From: Pseudoduganella lutea
Lineage (GTDB): Bacteria > Pseudomonadota > Gammaproteobacteria > Burkholderiales > Burkholderiaceae_D
Reading direction: 5' to 3'
NCBI RefSeq assembly: GCF_004209755.1
Contig: NZ_CP035913.1
Coordinates: 1,116,001 to 1,180,000 of the forward strand
DNA: 64,000 bases
The translations under genes were made by a program, and so were the position numbers. Numbering within the stretch: the stretch's first letter is position 1; each line of letters begins with the position of its first letter. The notes beneath the pieces are model-generated. The model had not been told where the DNA came from. It did no database searches and saw only the letters and a program-made list of their open reading frames with translations. Below, in pieces: positions 33,876 through 42,766 of this stretch.

Positions 33876-34343
33876 TCACTCCTGCCGCTTGCGCTCCTGC
33901 CCCGCCTCTTCGATCGCATCCTGGAACTCCGCCAGGTCTTCGAAGTTCTTGTAGACGGAAGCGAAGCGGATGTAAGCCACCTTGTCGAGCCGCTTCAGTT
34001 CGGCCATGACGAGTTCGCCAATATGGTTCGAATCGACTTCGCGCTTGCCGCTCGTGAGCAGCTTTTCCGCGATGGCCTTGACCGCATCGTCGACGGCCGC
34101 GGCGGCGACCGGGCGCTTGCGCAAGGCAAGCATCAGGCTGCCGCGCAGCTTGGCTTCCGCGTATTCCATGCGGCTGCCGTTCTTCTTGACCACGAACGGC
34201 ATCGAAAGTTCAATCCGTTCATACGTCGTGAAGCGCTTGTCGCACTTGCCACAGCGCCGCCGGCGCTTGATCGCATCCCCTTCCTCCGATACGCGGGTAT
34301 CGAGGACGTGGATTTCATCGTGCTGGCAGAACGGACATTTCAT
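33876..34343 (-). CDS. nrdR: Transcriptional repressor NrdR
   Basis: A 155-residue regulator of ribonucleotide reductase genes. The N-terminal zinc ribbon has C3, C6, C31 and C34. An ATP-cone domain follows ([32 protein letters not shown]). It senses dATP/ATP and represses nrd operons. It lies 74 bases downstream of glyA on the same strand, the usual betaproteobacterial order, separated by the glyA terminator. Confidence 0.97.
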   Translation of the reverse strand: MKCPFCQHDEIHVLDTRVSEEGDAIKRRRRCGKCDKRFTTYERIELSMPFVVKKNGSRMEYAEAKLRGSLMLALRKRPVAAAAVDDAVKAIAEKLLTSGKREVDSNHIGELVMAELKRLDKVAYIRFASVYKNFEDLAEFQDAIEEAGQERKRQE

Positions 34344-34362
34344 GGATGGACCAGGTGAGGAT

Positions 34363-34397
34363 CAAAAAAAGGCGCCGGACCTTCCGATCCGGCGCCC
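34363..34397 (-). terminator. Rho-independent terminator of glyA
   Basis: On the minus strand GGCGCCGGATC and GGTCCGGCGCC pair into a long GC-rich stem, followed by seven T. It lies about 20 bases after the glyA stop and ahead of the nrdR start. Confidence 0.88.
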
Positions 34398-34417
34398 CGA
34401 TAGTAACAACGCGTTGC

Positions 34418-35662
34418 TTATGCGTAAACCGGGTACTTGTCAGCCAGCACCTTGACGGCGGCCTTCACGCGTTCGATCGTGGCGGCGTCCTGCGGGTTGT
34501 CCAGCACGTCGGCGATCAGGTTGCCCACTTCTTCCGCTTCCGCTTCCTTGAAGCCACGCGTGGTCATTGCCGGGCTGCCCAGGCGGATGCCCGACGTGAC
34601 GAACGGCTTTTGCGGGTCGTTCGGGATGCCGTTCTTGTTGCAGGTGATATGGGCCGAGCCCAGGATCGCCTCGGCTTCCTTGCCGGTCAGGTTTTTCGCG
34701 CGCAGGTCCACCAGGAACACGTGCGATTCCGTGCCACCAGACACGATGCGCAGGCCGCGCTTGATCAGGGTCTTCGCCAGCACGTCGGCGTTCTTCACCA
34801 CCTGCTGCTGGTAAGCCTTGAATTCTTCGGTCAGCGCTTCCTTGAACGCCACGGCCTTGCCGGCAATCACGTGCATCAGCGGGCCACCCTGGATGCCCGG
34901 GAAGATCGCCGAGTTGATGATCTTCTCGTGCTCGGCCTTCATCAGGATGATGCCGCCGCGCGGGCCGCGCAGTGACTTGTGCGTGGTGGACGTGACGAAG
35001 TCGGCGTGCGGCACCGGGTTCGGGTACAGGCCGGCGGCGATCAGGCCGGCGTAGTGGGCCATGTCGACCATGAAGTAGGCGCCAACGGCCTTGGCCACGG
35101 CGGCGAAGCGTTCAAAGTCGATCTTTTTCGAGAAGGCCGAGGCGCCGGCGATGATCAGCTTCGGCTTGTGCTCGTGGGCCAGCTTTTCCATGGCCGCGTA
35201 GTCGATGTCTTCCTCGGCGGTCAGGCCATAGGACACCACGTTGAACCATTTGCCGGACATGTTCAGGCCCATGCCGTGCGTCAGGTGGCCACCTTCGGCC
35301 AGCGACATGCCCATGATCGTGTCGCCCGGCTTGAGCACGGCGAAGAACACGCCCTGGTTGGCCTGCGAACCGGAGTTCGGCTGCACGTTGGCGGCTTCGG
35401 CGCCGAACAGCTGCTTGACGCGGTCGATCGCCAGCTGTTCCACCACGTCCACGTATTCGCAACCGCCGTAGTAGCGCTTGCCCGGGTAACCTTCCGCGTA
35501 TTTATTGGTCAGCTGCGAGCCTTGCGCTTCCATGACTGCCGGCGACGTGTAGTTCTCCGACGCGATCAGCTCGATATGGTCGTGCTGGCGCTTGTTCTCG
35601 TTCTGGATGGCGCCGAACAGTTCCGGGTCGATGGCGGCGAGGGTGTGATCTTTTGCGAACAT
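34418..35662 (-). CDS. glyA: Serine hydroxymethyltransferase
   Basis: A 414-residue PLP enzyme that converts serine and tetrahydrofolate to glycine and methylene-tetrahydrofolate, the main source of one-carbon units. The PLP lysine is K229 in [15 protein letters not shown]. Other family blocks are [19 protein letters not shown] and [19 protein letters not shown]. The start at 35662 ([13 protein letters not shown]) is set by family length and a CGGAG ribosome-binding site. The open frame continues 91 codons upstream across the riboswitch and is not coding there. A ZTP riboswitch and promoter lie in the leader. Confidence 0.97.
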   Translation of the reverse strand: MFAKDHTLAAIDPELFGAIQNENKRQHDHIELIASENYTSPAVMEAQGSQLTNKYAEGYPGKRYYGGCEYVDVVEQLAIDRVKQLFGAEAANVQPNSGSQANQGVFFAVLKPGDTIMGMSLAEGGHLTHGMGLNMSGKWFNVVSYGLTAEEDIDYAAMEKLAHEHKPKLIIAGASAFSKKIDFERFAAVAKAVGAYFMVDMAHYAGLIAAGLYPNPVPHADFVTSTTHKSLRGPRGGIILMKAEHEKIINSAIFPGIQGGPLMHVIAGKAVAFKEALTEEFKAYQQQVVKNADVLAKTLIKRGLRIVSGGTESHVFLVDLRAKNLTGKEAEAILGSAHITCNKNGIPNDPQKPFVTSGIRLGSPAMTTRGFKEAEAEEVGNLIADVLDNPQDAATIERVKAAVKVLADKYPVYA

Positions 35663-35772
35663 GAATAAACTCCGATGAGGACTGGCAGATAGGATCGAAT
35701 GACGAAGGCCGGGTAAATGAGGAACCAACTCCACAGGCAGCCCGGCCGCACGCACATCCGCGCGATTCCATC

Positions 35773-35893
35773 TTGGCTGCCCAGGCGAACGGCGTTGTGA
35801 CATCTCACGTTCCCCGGTGGAACTCCACCTTTCGCGCGCAATGCCAGTGAAACTTCGCGGCATCGCAGGCTTTTCGCCAGTTACGTGAGACAT
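35773..35893 (-). promoter_or_regulatory. ZTP (pfl) riboswitch in the glyA leader
   Basis: On the minus strand the leader shows the two conserved halves of the ZTP aptamer. One is ACGTAACTGGCG followed downstream by GGTGGAGTTCCACCGGGGAACGTG. The other is the diagnostic CGCCTGGGCAGCC. The stem TCTCACGT/ACGTGAGA brackets the first half. ZTP/ZMP signals low 10-formyl-folate, and glyA is a known target of this class. After the aptamer, GGCTGCC can pair with GGGCAGCC of the aptamer, and GGCCGGG with CCCGGCC, which suggests two mutually exclusive folds. There is no U-tract, so control of translation initiation seems more likely than termination. Confidence 0.85.
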
Positions 35894-35906
35894 AAATGGA
35901 GCCGAG

Positions 35907-35935
35907 ATTGTATGTGAAGTGCAGAATCTGAGCAA
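35907..35935 (-). promoter_or_regulatory. Sigma70 promoter of glyA
   Basis: On the minus strand TTGCTC (35935-35930) and TACAAT (35912-35907) are 17 bases apart. The predicted start near 35900 is just before the first base of the riboswitch aptamer, as expected. Confidence 0.6.
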
Positions 35936-36087
35936 GGAAGCGGGCCGTCCAGCTCAAGGCGGCTGCATTGGTAGCGCGAACACAATCCTGTCGTTTCCGC
36001 TACAATCCAGGGTTGACCGGGCCTGGTGTCCATCCCGGCCGCCATGCACCGAAATTCGCGCCAACCGCACTTCGAGGAAAACCGAAC

Positions 36088-36840
36088 ATGATCGTCTTCA
36101 TCACCGGCGCAACCGCCGGCTTCGGCGCCGCCATGGCGCGCATTTTTGCCACCAACGGCCACCGCGTGCTGATCGCCGGCCGCCGCGAGGACCGGCTGCA
36201 GGCCCTTGCCACCGAGCTGGGCCCGAACGTGCGCGTCGTGCCGCTCGATGTGACGGACAAGGCCGCGATCCATGCCACGCTGGAGGCTTTGCCGGCCGAT
36301 TGGCGCGACATCGACGTGCTGGTCAACAATGCCGGCCTGGCGCTGGGCGTGCGGCCGGCCCATGAAGCCCAGCTGGAGGATTGGGAAACGATGATCGCCA
36401 CCAACTGCCGCGGCCTGGTCACGATGACCCGCGCCATCCTGCCCGGCATGGTGGAACGCAATACCGGCCTCGTCATCAATATTGGCTCGATCGCCGGCCG
36501 CTACCCCTACCCGGGCGGCAGCGTGTATGGCGCCACCAAGGCCTTTGTTGAACAGTTCACGCAAAACCTGCTGACAGACCTCGTGGGTACCGGCGTGCGC
36601 GCCACCAATATCGCGCCGGGCCTGTGCGGCGGCACGGAGTTTTCGAACGTGCGCCTGAAGGGCGACGATACGGCCGCCGCGAAGATCTACGAAGGCACGA
36701 CGCCGCTCACGGCAGACGACATCGCCGCGACCGCCTACTGGATCGCCACCCTGCCGCCCCACGTGAACATCAACCAGATCGAACTGATGCCGACGTGCCA
36801 GGCACCCGGGCCACTGGTCATCAAGCGCGTCCAGGCATGA
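36088..36840 (+). CDS. ydfG: SDR family oxidoreductase, YdfG-like
   Basis: A 250-residue short-chain dehydrogenase highly similar in layout to E. coli YdfG, an NADP-dependent serine/3-hydroxy acid dehydrogenase also active on malonic semialdehyde. The cofactor motif is TGATAGFG at 6-13, and the catalytic residues are S134, Y147 and K151. NNAG is at 80-83, and the specific stretch GGTEFSNVRLKGDD is shared with YdfG. GAGGAAAA precedes the chosen ATG. It is divergent from glyA, with the riboswitch leader between them. Confidence 0.92.
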   Translation: MIVFITGATAGFGAAMARIFATNGHRVLIAGRREDRLQALATELGPNVRVVPLDVTDKAAIHATLEALPADWRDIDVLVNNAGLALGVRPAHEAQLEDWETMIATNCRGLVTMTRAILPGMVERNTGLVINIGSIAGRYPYPGGSVYGATKAFVEQFTQNLLTDLVGTGVRATNIAPGLCGGTEFSNVRLKGDDTAAAKIYEGTTPLTADDIAATAYWIATLPPHVNINQIELMPTCQAPGPLVIKRVQA

Positions 36841-37005
36841 CGATGTTGCCTGAGTGAACGAATCGTAAGCGATTGTTACAAAGTTTGGTCGTTCGCAGCA
36901 AATTTGTTTAACTGATCAGCTTGACATTGAGTCAGCAAACTTTTGGCAACAGTTCGTGCCAAATGGCGTAGAATGTTGCCTAATAACACTTGTAGCGATT
37001 CCACC

Positions 37006-37413
37006 ATGTTGTCAGAGTTTACCTGGGAAGTCCGTATCTATTACGAGGATACAGACGCGGGCGGCATCGTTTATTACGCGAATTACCTGAAATTTTTCGA
37101 ACGCGCGCGTACCGAATGGTTGCGTGCGATCGGCGTCGGCCAGCAACAGCTGCTGGAAGAACATGACGCGATGTTCGTGGTGAAGAACGTGAGCGCGGAC
37201 TATCATGCGCCGGCCAAGCTGGACGATGTTCTAAACTTAACACTAGTTATCGAGAAGCTTGGCCGTGCCTCCGTCGTGTTCCGGCAGCAGGCCTGGCGCG
37301 GCACCACGCTGCTCAACACCGCGCACGTCAAGGTGGGTTGCGTCGATTCCGCGCTGCGCCCGCGTGCCCTGCCCGACGATGTGATTGCCGGCATGCGTGC
37401 ATATGTAGTGTAA
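37006..37413 (+). CDS. ybgC: Tol-Pal system-associated acyl-CoA thioesterase YbgC
   Basis: A 135-residue hotdog-fold thioesterase. The catalytic Asp is in VRIYYEDTDAGGIVYYANYLKFFERARTEWLR. Length equals E. coli YbgC when started at 37006; ATGs further upstream have no support from homologues. It hydrolyses acyl-CoA or acyl-ACP and interacts with phospholipid synthesis enzymes in E. coli. It is the first gene of the plus-strand Tol-Pal cluster, 84 bases before tolQ. The 165 bases upstream are AT-richer, with TTGACA at 36921 and TAGAAT at 36969 as loose promoter candidates. Confidence 0.93.
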   Translation: MLSEFTWEVRIYYEDTDAGGIVYYANYLKFFERARTEWLRAIGVGQQQLLEEHDAMFVVKNVSADYHAPAKLDDVLNLTLVIEKLGRASVVFRQQAWRGTTLLNTAHVKVGCVDSALRPRALPDDVIAGMRAYVV

Positions 37414-37497
37414 CCAACATAAGCAAGCAAACTAACGTCACGCTGCACCACCGTTCGCGTACCCTTTGCCGTACTTATCATTCTAACTAATTTATAA

Positions 37498-38190
37498 ATG
37501 AACGGTTCTCAAGATCTTTCCTTCATTGCCCTCATCTCCAACGCGCACCTGATCGTTCAGTTGATCATGGCGTTGCTGCTCGGCCTTTCGATCGTCAGCT
37601 GGACCTACATTTTCAAGAAGTGGTTCGACGTGCGCGCCGCACGCCGCCTGACGATCGACTTCGAGAAAACCTTCTGGGCCGGCGGCAATCTGCACCAGCT
37701 CTACCAGGCCGCCGGCAGCAACCGCGCCAACAATGGCGCGCTGTCGCGCATCTTCGAGGCCGGCATGGGCGAGTTCATCAAGGGCAAGCAGGCCGTGACC
37801 GCCAACCGTGAAACGTTCGATGCCGGCGCCCTGCTCGACGGCGCACGCCGGGCCATGCGCGCCGCGTTCCAGCGCGAGATGGACGTGCTCGAATCGCACC
37901 TGGCTTTCCTGGCCTCCGTGGGCTCCGTGTCGCCATACATCGGCCTGCTCGGCACCGTGTGGGGCATCATGAACGCGTTCCGCGGCCTGGCCAATGTGCA
38001 GCAGGCCACGCTGTCGGCCGTGGCACCCGGCATCGCCGAGGCACTGATCGCCACGGCGATCGGCCTGTTCGCGGCCATTCCAGCCGTGGTGGCCTACAAC
38101 CGCTTTTCGCATGACATCGACCGCCTGGCGATCCGCTTTGAAAGCTTCGTCGAGGAGTTCTCCAACATCCTCCAGCGCCAGTCGCGCTAA
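37498..38190 (+). CDS. tolQ: Tol-Pal system proton channel subunit TolQ
   Basis: A 230-residue inner-membrane protein with three transmembrane helices: near 15-40, then the pair around 140-165 and 175-195 (LASVGSVSPYIGLLGTVWGIM and EALIATAIGLFAAIPAVVAYN). It forms the proton channel with TolR and powers TolA, holding the outer membrane to the divisome. Length matches E. coli TolQ. tolR follows after 17 bases with AAAGGAG in front. Confidence 0.96.
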   Translation: MNGSQDLSFIALISNAHLIVQLIMALLLGLSIVSWTYIFKKWFDVRAARRLTIDFEKTFWAGGNLHQLYQAAGSNRANNGALSRIFEAGMGEFIKGKQAVTANRETFDAGALLDGARRAMRAAFQREMDVLESHLAFLASVGSVSPYIGLLGTVWGIMNAFRGLANVQQATLSAVAPGIAEALIATAIGLFAAIPAVVAYNRFSHDIDRLAIRFESFVEEFSNILQRQSR

Positions 38191-38207
38191 CCAGGAAAGG
38201 AGTCACC

Positions 38208-38648
38208 ATGGCATCGTCCTTCAACAGCGGCAGCATGCGCGGCGGCCGCGGCCGCAAGCTCAAATCCGAGATCAATGTCGTGCCGTACATCGACGTGATG
38301 CTGTGCCTGCTGATCATCTTCATGGTGATGCCGAGCTCGAACAATCCGAGCTCGATCGACTTGCCGCATGCGGAAAAGTCGGTGCGGCCGCCGGATGCCT
38401 ACATCCAGGTCACCTTGAAGCCCAACGGTGCGCTGTCGATCGGCATCGCGGGCAAGAATGCGGATGCGCCGGAAACGGCGCCGAACCGCGATGCGCTGGT
38501 GCGCAAGCTGGCGGTCCTGCACGAGGATCATCCCGACTATCCGGTGCTGATCGCTGGCGACAAGGAAAGCAAGTACGACGACGTGATCCAGCTGATTTCC
38601 GAAGCGAAGAAGATGGGCATCACCCGCGTCGGTCTGGCGACGAAGTAA
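38208..38648 (+). CDS. tolR: Tol-Pal system protein TolR
   Basis: A 146-residue ExbD/TolR protein with a single membrane helix (PYIDVMLCLLIIFMVM) that contains the proton-channel aspartate D29. A periplasmic domain binds peptidoglycan. It is the partner of TolQ. AAAGGAG at 38196-38202 is an ideal ribosome-binding site. tolA starts three bases after its stop. Confidence 0.96.
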   Translation: MASSFNSGSMRGGRGRKLKSEINVVPYIDVMLCLLIIFMVMPSSNNPSSIDLPHAEKSVRPPDAYIQVTLKPNGALSIGIAGKNADAPETAPNRDALVRKLAVLHEDHPDYPVLIAGDKESKYDDVIQLISEAKKMGITRVGLATK

Positions 38649-38651
38649 GGC

Positions 38652-39635
38652 ATGACGAACAAGGAAGCCACAGCGGGCGGCCCTTACCGGGTACCCCGGC
38701 ACGACAGCGGCTGGCGGGCGTTCGGCCTGGCTTTGGCCACGCACGCGCTGCTGTTCCTGTTCCTGGGCATCGGTATCAACTGGCAGAGTTCGGAGCCGGT
38801 GGCGGTGGAAGCGGAAGTCTGGGACCTGACGACGCAGCAGGCGGCCCCGCCGCCGCCGGCCGCCGAGGAACCGGACCCCGCGCCGGAACCCACCCCCACG
38901 CCCGAGCCTGAACCGGCTCCGCCGCCACCCGCCCCGACGCCGGCCCCGCCGCCGCCGCGCGAGGTGACGCCACCGAAGCCCGATCCGGAGATCGCGCTGA
39001 AGAAGGAGCGCGAGAAGAAGAAGGAAGAGGAAAAGCGCCTGGCGGCCGAAAAGGCCGAGGAGAAGCGCAAGCAGAAGCTCGAGGACGAGAAGGAGCGCAA
39101 GCTCGCCGAGCAGAAGAAGAAGGAAGAAGACAAGAAACAGCGCGAGGAAGAGGAAAGAGAACGCCGGCTGGCCGAGGAAAAGGCCGAGAAGAAACAGGCC
39201 GAGGAAGACAAGAAGAAACAGCTGGCCGCGAAAAAGGCGGCGGAAAAGAAGGAAGCCGACCGCCTGGCGAAGATCCGCTCGGAAGAAATGCGCCGCATCA
39301 CGGGCGCGGCGGGCGGCAGTTCGGGCACGGCCGAGAAATCGACCGCGCCGCGGATGGACAGTGGCTACGTGGCCGCCATCACGGCCAAGATCAAGAGCAA
39401 TATCAGCTACGCGGGCAGCCAGGATGTTCCCGGCAATCCGCGTGCCGAGTTCAAGATTTCGCAATTGCCGACTGGGGAAATCATTTCGGTCCGAAAGATC
39501 AAGAGCAGCGGGATTCCCGCCTACGATGCCGCCGTGGAGAACGCGATCAACAAATCGTCGCCTCTGCCGAAAAAGAAAGACGGCACGGTGGAACGGGATA
39601 TCAATGCCAACTTTAATTTGAAAGACTTGCCTTGA
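38652..39635 (+). CDS. tolA: Cell envelope integrity protein TolA
   Basis: A 327-residue protein in three parts. An N-terminal membrane anchor (FGLALATHALLFLFLGIGI, about 18-36) is followed by a Pro/Glu-rich segment. A long Lys/Glu/Ala coiled coil (about 115-220) spans the periplasm. The C-terminal TonB-like domain (from about 235, DSGYVAAITAKIKSNISYAG) contacts TolB and Pal. The repeated charged helix is typical of TolA. The stop overlaps a possible TTG start of tolB. Confidence 0.94.
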   Translation: MTNKEATAGGPYRVPRHDSGWRAFGLALATHALLFLFLGIGINWQSSEPVAVEAEVWDLTTQQAAPPPPAAEEPDPAPEPTPTPEPEPAPPPPAPTPAPPPPREVTPPKPDPEIALKKEREKKKEEEKRLAAEKAEEKRKQKLEDEKERKLAEQKKKEEDKKQREEEERERRLAEEKAEKKQAEEDKKKQLAAKKAAEKKEADRLAKIRSEEMRRITGAAGGSSGTAEKSTAPRMDSGYVAAITAKIKSNISYAGSQDVPGNPRAEFKISQLPTGEIISVRKIKSSGIPAYDAAVENAINKSSPLPKKKDGTVERDINANFNLKDLP

Positions 39636-39643
39636 CGCGAAAC

Positions 39644-40906
39644 ATGAAAAAACTCAATACCTTGTTCCTTACCGCCGGCATGCTGGCCAGCCTGACCGCC
39701 CAGGCGCAACTGCGCGTGGAAATCTCGGGTGTCGGCAGCAACCAGATTCCCGTGGCGGTCGCCGCCTTCGTCGACGAAGGCCAGTCGCCCACGCAGATTT
39801 CCAAGGTCATCAAGACCGACCTGGAGCGCAGCGGCGCCTTCAAGGTGATCGATGCCGGCACGATCAGCGATATCAACAGCGTCGATGCCGCGTCCTACAA
39901 GGCGCGCGGCGCGGACGCCCTCGTGGTCGGCACCGTGCAGAAGCAGCCGAACGGCACGTACGACGTGCGCTACAAGCTGATGTCGACGATCCAGAACGCG
40001 AAGATCTCGCAACTGGACCAGCAGGCGCCGGCGCAATTCACCCGCCTGTCGGCGCACAAGATCGCCGACGACGTCTATGAAAAACTGACCGGCGTGCGCG
40101 GCATCTTCGCCACCCGCATCGCCTATGTCACGCAACAAGGCCGTTCGTACCGCCTCGAAGTGGCGGATGCGGATGGCGAAAACGTGCAGCTGGCGCTGTC
40201 GTCGAACGAGCCGATCATTTCGCCGTCGTGGTCGCCGGACGGCACCAAGGTCGCCTATGTGTCGTTCGAGCAGAAAAAGCCGGTGATCTACGTGCAGAAC
40301 CTGATCACCCGCCAGCGCACCGTCATCGCCAACGAGCGTGGCAGCAATTCGGCGCCTTCCTGGTCGCCGGACGGCAGTCGCATCGCGCTGGCGCTGTCGA
40401 AAACGGGCAATACCCAGGTCTACATCGCCAACAGCAGCGGCGGCGGCATCCGCCGCATCTCGAACAGCAGCGGCATCGATACCGAACCGCAGTTCTCCGC
40501 GGACGGCCAGTCGATCTACTTCACCAGCGACCGCAGCGGCGGCCCGCAGATCTACCGCATGAGTGCGAACGGCGGCGATGCGCAGCGCGTGACGTTCAAG
40601 GGTAACTACAACATCAGCCCGCGCATCTCCTCCGATGGGAAGTCGCTGGCGTATATTTCCCGGCGCAACGGCAACTTCCAGCTCTATGTCATGGATCTGG
40701 CAAGCGGCCAGGAGCTCCGTTTGTCGGATAACACGAACGACCAGGCCCCCAGCTTCGCACCGAACGGCAAGTACATCCTGTACTCGACCGAATCGGGCGG
40801 GCGCAAGGCCCTGGCGGTGGTGTCGGTGGACGGCCGGGTCAAGCAGCGCCTGACCATTCAGGCCGGAGCAATCAAGGAGCCCACCTGGGGTCCTTTCATG
40901 AAGTAA
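39644..40906 (+). CDS. tolB: Tol-Pal system protein TolB
   Basis: A 420-residue periplasmic beta-propeller with a signal peptide (MKKLNTLFLTAGMLASLTAQAQ). The N-terminal domain binds TolA, and the six-bladed propeller shows repeated SPSWSPDGTKVAYVS, APSWSPDGSRIAL and SPRISSDGKSLAYIS motifs. It binds Pal. The ATG at 39644 gives a clean signal peptide; a TTG at 39632 overlapping the tolA stop would add four residues. Confidence 0.96.
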   Translation: MKKLNTLFLTAGMLASLTAQAQLRVEISGVGSNQIPVAVAAFVDEGQSPTQISKVIKTDLERSGAFKVIDAGTISDINSVDAASYKARGADALVVGTVQKQPNGTYDVRYKLMSTIQNAKISQLDQQAPAQFTRLSAHKIADDVYEKLTGVRGIFATRIAYVTQQGRSYRLEVADADGENVQLALSSNEPIISPSWSPDGTKVAYVSFEQKKPVIYVQNLITRQRTVIANERGSNSAPSWSPDGSRIALALSKTGNTQVYIANSSGGGIRRISNSSGIDTEPQFSADGQSIYFTSDRSGGPQIYRMSANGGDAQRVTFKGNYNISPRISSDGKSLAYISRRNGNFQLYVMDLASGQELRLSDNTNDQAPSFAPNGKYILYSTESGGRKALAVVSVDGRVKQRLTIQAGAIKEPTWGPFMK

Positions 40907-40957
40907 AAGAAGTAAAACAGGCAGTAAAGACCTTTCACAACGACCAGGAGAATCAAC

Positions 40958-41488
40958 ATGCGTAACGTAAAAAGCATCGCCTTCATCATCAGCAGCGCCG
41001 CCCTGCTGGCAGCTTGCTCGAGCCCCGTCAAGGTTTCCGAGCCGGCACCGGTAGTGGAAAGCAAGCCAGCCGAAGCACCAGCGGCAGCGCAGGACACCCG
41101 TGCCGTGGCACCGGTGGAAACCAAGTCGATCGACCCGCTGGATGACCCGCAAGGCGTGCTGGCGCAGCGCAGCGTGTACTTCGACTTCGACAGCTATGTC
41201 GTGCGCGAAGACGGCAAATCGGTGGTGACCAACCACTCCGGCTACCTGACCAAGAACACCGGCCGCAACATCCTGATCCAGGGCAACACCGACGAACGCG
41301 GCGGCGCCGAATACAACCTGGCCCTGGGCCAGAAGCGCGCCGAAGCCGTGAAGCGCTCGATGGTCGCGCTGGGCGTGTCCGAAGGCCAGATCGAAGCCGT
41401 TTCGCTGGGCAAGGAAAAGCCGAAGGCAACGGGCAGCAACGAAGAAGCGTGGGCACAGAACCGCCGCGCCGACATCGTCTACAAGTAA
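40958..41488 (+). CDS. pal: Peptidoglycan-associated lipoprotein Pal
   Basis: A 176-residue outer-membrane lipoprotein with the lipobox LLAAC ending at C20. A linker and a C-terminal OmpA-like peptidoglycan-binding domain follow (about 70-176, with VYFDFDSYVVRED and NTDERGGAEYNLALGQKRAEAVKR). It anchors the outer membrane to the cell wall and is bound by TolB. A strong terminator follows before cpoB. Confidence 0.97.
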   Translation: MRNVKSIAFIISSAALLAACSSPVKVSEPAPVVESKPAEAPAAAQDTRAVAPVETKSIDPLDDPQGVLAQRSVYFDFDSYVVREDGKSVVTNHSGYLTKNTGRNILIQGNTDERGGAEYNLALGQKRAEAVKRSMVALGVSEGQIEAVSLGKEKPKATGSNEEAWAQNRRADIVYK

Positions 41489-41517
41489 TCGCCGCTCACG
41501 ATCCAGACATCGTACAG

Positions 41518-41561
41518 ACGGGGCAGCGCGCAAGTTATACTGCGCGCTGCCCCGTTTTTTT
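41518..41561 (+). terminator. Strong Rho-independent terminator between pal and cpoB
   Basis: GGGGCAGCGCGCA (41520-41532) and TGCGCGCTGCCCC (41541-41553) form a perfect 13-bp stem with an 8-base loop, followed by seven T. The loop contains TTATAC, a possible -10. The terminator should limit expression of cpoB from the tol operon. Confidence 0.9.
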
Positions 41562-41580
41562 CATTGAAAGCGTTTAGAAC

Positions 41581-42327
41581 ATGATCAAATTCGCAAAGAC
41601 GGCTGTCGCGCTGGCCGTTGCCACCTTCTCCCTGCATGCCGCCGCCGGCGTTTTCGACGACGACGAAGCGCGCCGCGCCATCCTCGACCTGCGCGCGAAG
41701 GTGGAAGCGCTGTCCAAGGAACTGGCCACGCGCCTGGACACGAAAGCGGACAAGACATCGACGCTGGACCTGATCGCCCAGCACGACCAGACGATGCAGG
41801 AAATCGCCCGCCTGCGCGGCCAGGTCGAAGTGCTGCAGAACGAGATCGAAGTGGCCTCGAAGCGCCAGAAGGACCTGTACGCCGACATGGACAAGCGCCT
41901 GCGCGCGCTGGAGCCGCGCCAGGTGGAAATCGATGGCCAGACAGCCTCGGTCGACCAGTCCGAACAGAACGCCTACGACGCGGCCATGCAGCAGTTCAAG
42001 GAGGGCGACTACGAAGGCGCCGCCACGGCGCTGCAAGCCTTCGTGCGCCGCTACCCGGCTTCCGCCTATGCCGCCAACGCCCAGTACTGGCTCGGCAACG
42101 CCCATTACGCGAACCGCGACTGCAAGGCGGCCATTGTTGCCCAGCAGGCCGTGGTGAAGAATTACCCGGACAGCCCGAAGGCCGCGGACGCGATGCTGAA
42201 CATCGCCAGCTGCCAGACGGAGCTGAAAGCCGTCAACAACGCCAAGAAAACGCTGAACGAGCTGATCAAGGCCTACCCGAACACCGCGGCCGCGCGCACG
42301 GCCAAGGAACGCCTGGGCGGCAAGTAA
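41581..42327 (+). CDS. cpoB: Tol-Pal system protein CpoB (YbgF)
   Basis: A 248-residue periplasmic protein with a signal peptide (MIKFAKTAVALAVATFSLHAAAG). It has an N-terminal coiled coil (about 28-110) that trimerises, and C-terminal TPR repeats (YDAAMQQFKEGDYEGAATALQAFVRRYP and following). In E. coli it coordinates outer-membrane constriction with peptidoglycan synthesis. It follows pal after 92 bases with a terminator in between, so it may have its own promoter. Confidence 0.94.
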   Translation: MIKFAKTAVALAVATFSLHAAAGVFDDDEARRAILDLRAKVEALSKELATRLDTKADKTSTLDLIAQHDQTMQEIARLRGQVEVLQNEIEVASKRQKDLYADMDKRLRALEPRQVEIDGQTASVDQSEQNAYDAAMQQFKEGDYEGAATALQAFVRRYPASAYAANAQYWLGNAHYANRDCKAAIVAQQAVVKNYPDSPKAADAMLNIASCQTELKAVNNAKKTLNELIKAYPNTAAARTAKERLGGK

Positions 42328-42401
42328 GCGCATCTACGGTCGGGTTCGCTCCAGCGCATGGCGGCCCGGCCCTTCCGGCATAATTCGATGCTCCTAAGCA
42401 T

Positions 42402-42431
42402 TTGACAGGAACGGCCGGGCCATCCTATAAT
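42402..42431 (+). promoter_or_regulatory. Consensus sigma70 promoter of the tRNA-Lys cluster
   Basis: TTGACA (42402-42407) and TATAAT (42426-42431) are both perfect and separated by 18 bases. A GC-rich discriminator (CCCGC) follows, the pattern of stringently controlled stable-RNA promoters. The first tRNA starts 15 bases later. Confidence 0.9.
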
Positions 42432-42446
42432 CCCGCTTCTTTCGGA

Positions 42447-42522
42447 GGGTCGTTAGCTCAGCTGGTAGAGCAGCGGACTTTTAATCCGTTGGTCGCAGGT
42501 TCGAATCCCGCACGGCCTACCA
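42447..42522 (+). tRNA. tRNA-Lys (anticodon TTT), copy 1
   Basis: A 76-base cloverleaf: acceptor GGGTCGT/ACGGCCT, D-arm GCTCAGCTGGTAGAGC, anticodon loop CTTTTAA with anticodon TTT, T-arm GCAGGTTCGAATCCCGC, and an encoded CCA end. Confidence 0.97.
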
Positions 42523-42580
42523 CTCGAAAGACGCAGCGAAGTTGCATTGTTATTGTTGCGAGTTGTGCATGTTTTGCAAA

Positions 42581-42656
42581 GGGTCGTTAGCTCAGCTGGT
42601 AGAGCAGCGGACTTTTAATCCGTTGGTCGCAGGTTCGAATCCCGCACGGCCTACCA
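42581..42656 (+). tRNA. tRNA-Lys (anticodon TTT), copy 2
   Basis: Identical in sequence to the copy at 42447, 58 bases downstream of it. It has the same anticodon and an encoded CCA. Confidence 0.97.
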
Positions 42657-42679
42657 TTGCAAATATTGTGTTTTACCTT

Positions 42680-42755
42680 GGGTCGTTAGCTCAGCTGGTA
42701 GAGCAGCGGACTTTTAATCCGTTGGTCGCAGGTTCGAATCCCGCACGGCCTACCA
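42680..42755 (+). tRNA. tRNA-Lys (anticodon TTT), copy 3
   Basis: Identical to the other two copies, 23 bases after the second. The shared terminator lies 12 bases further on. Confidence 0.97.
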
Positions 42756-42766
42756 AGATTTCGCGA

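Noticed and set aside
33662..33919. 85-codon minus-strand frame between nrdR and pilV
   Set aside because: It overlaps the end of nrdR, has no ribosome-binding site and no recognisable domain beyond an Ala/Val-rich stretch.
36921..36974. Promoter of ybgC using TTGACA at 36921 and TAGAAT at 36969
   Set aside because: The two boxes are 42 bases apart and neither has a partner at the right spacing, so no promoter was annotated.
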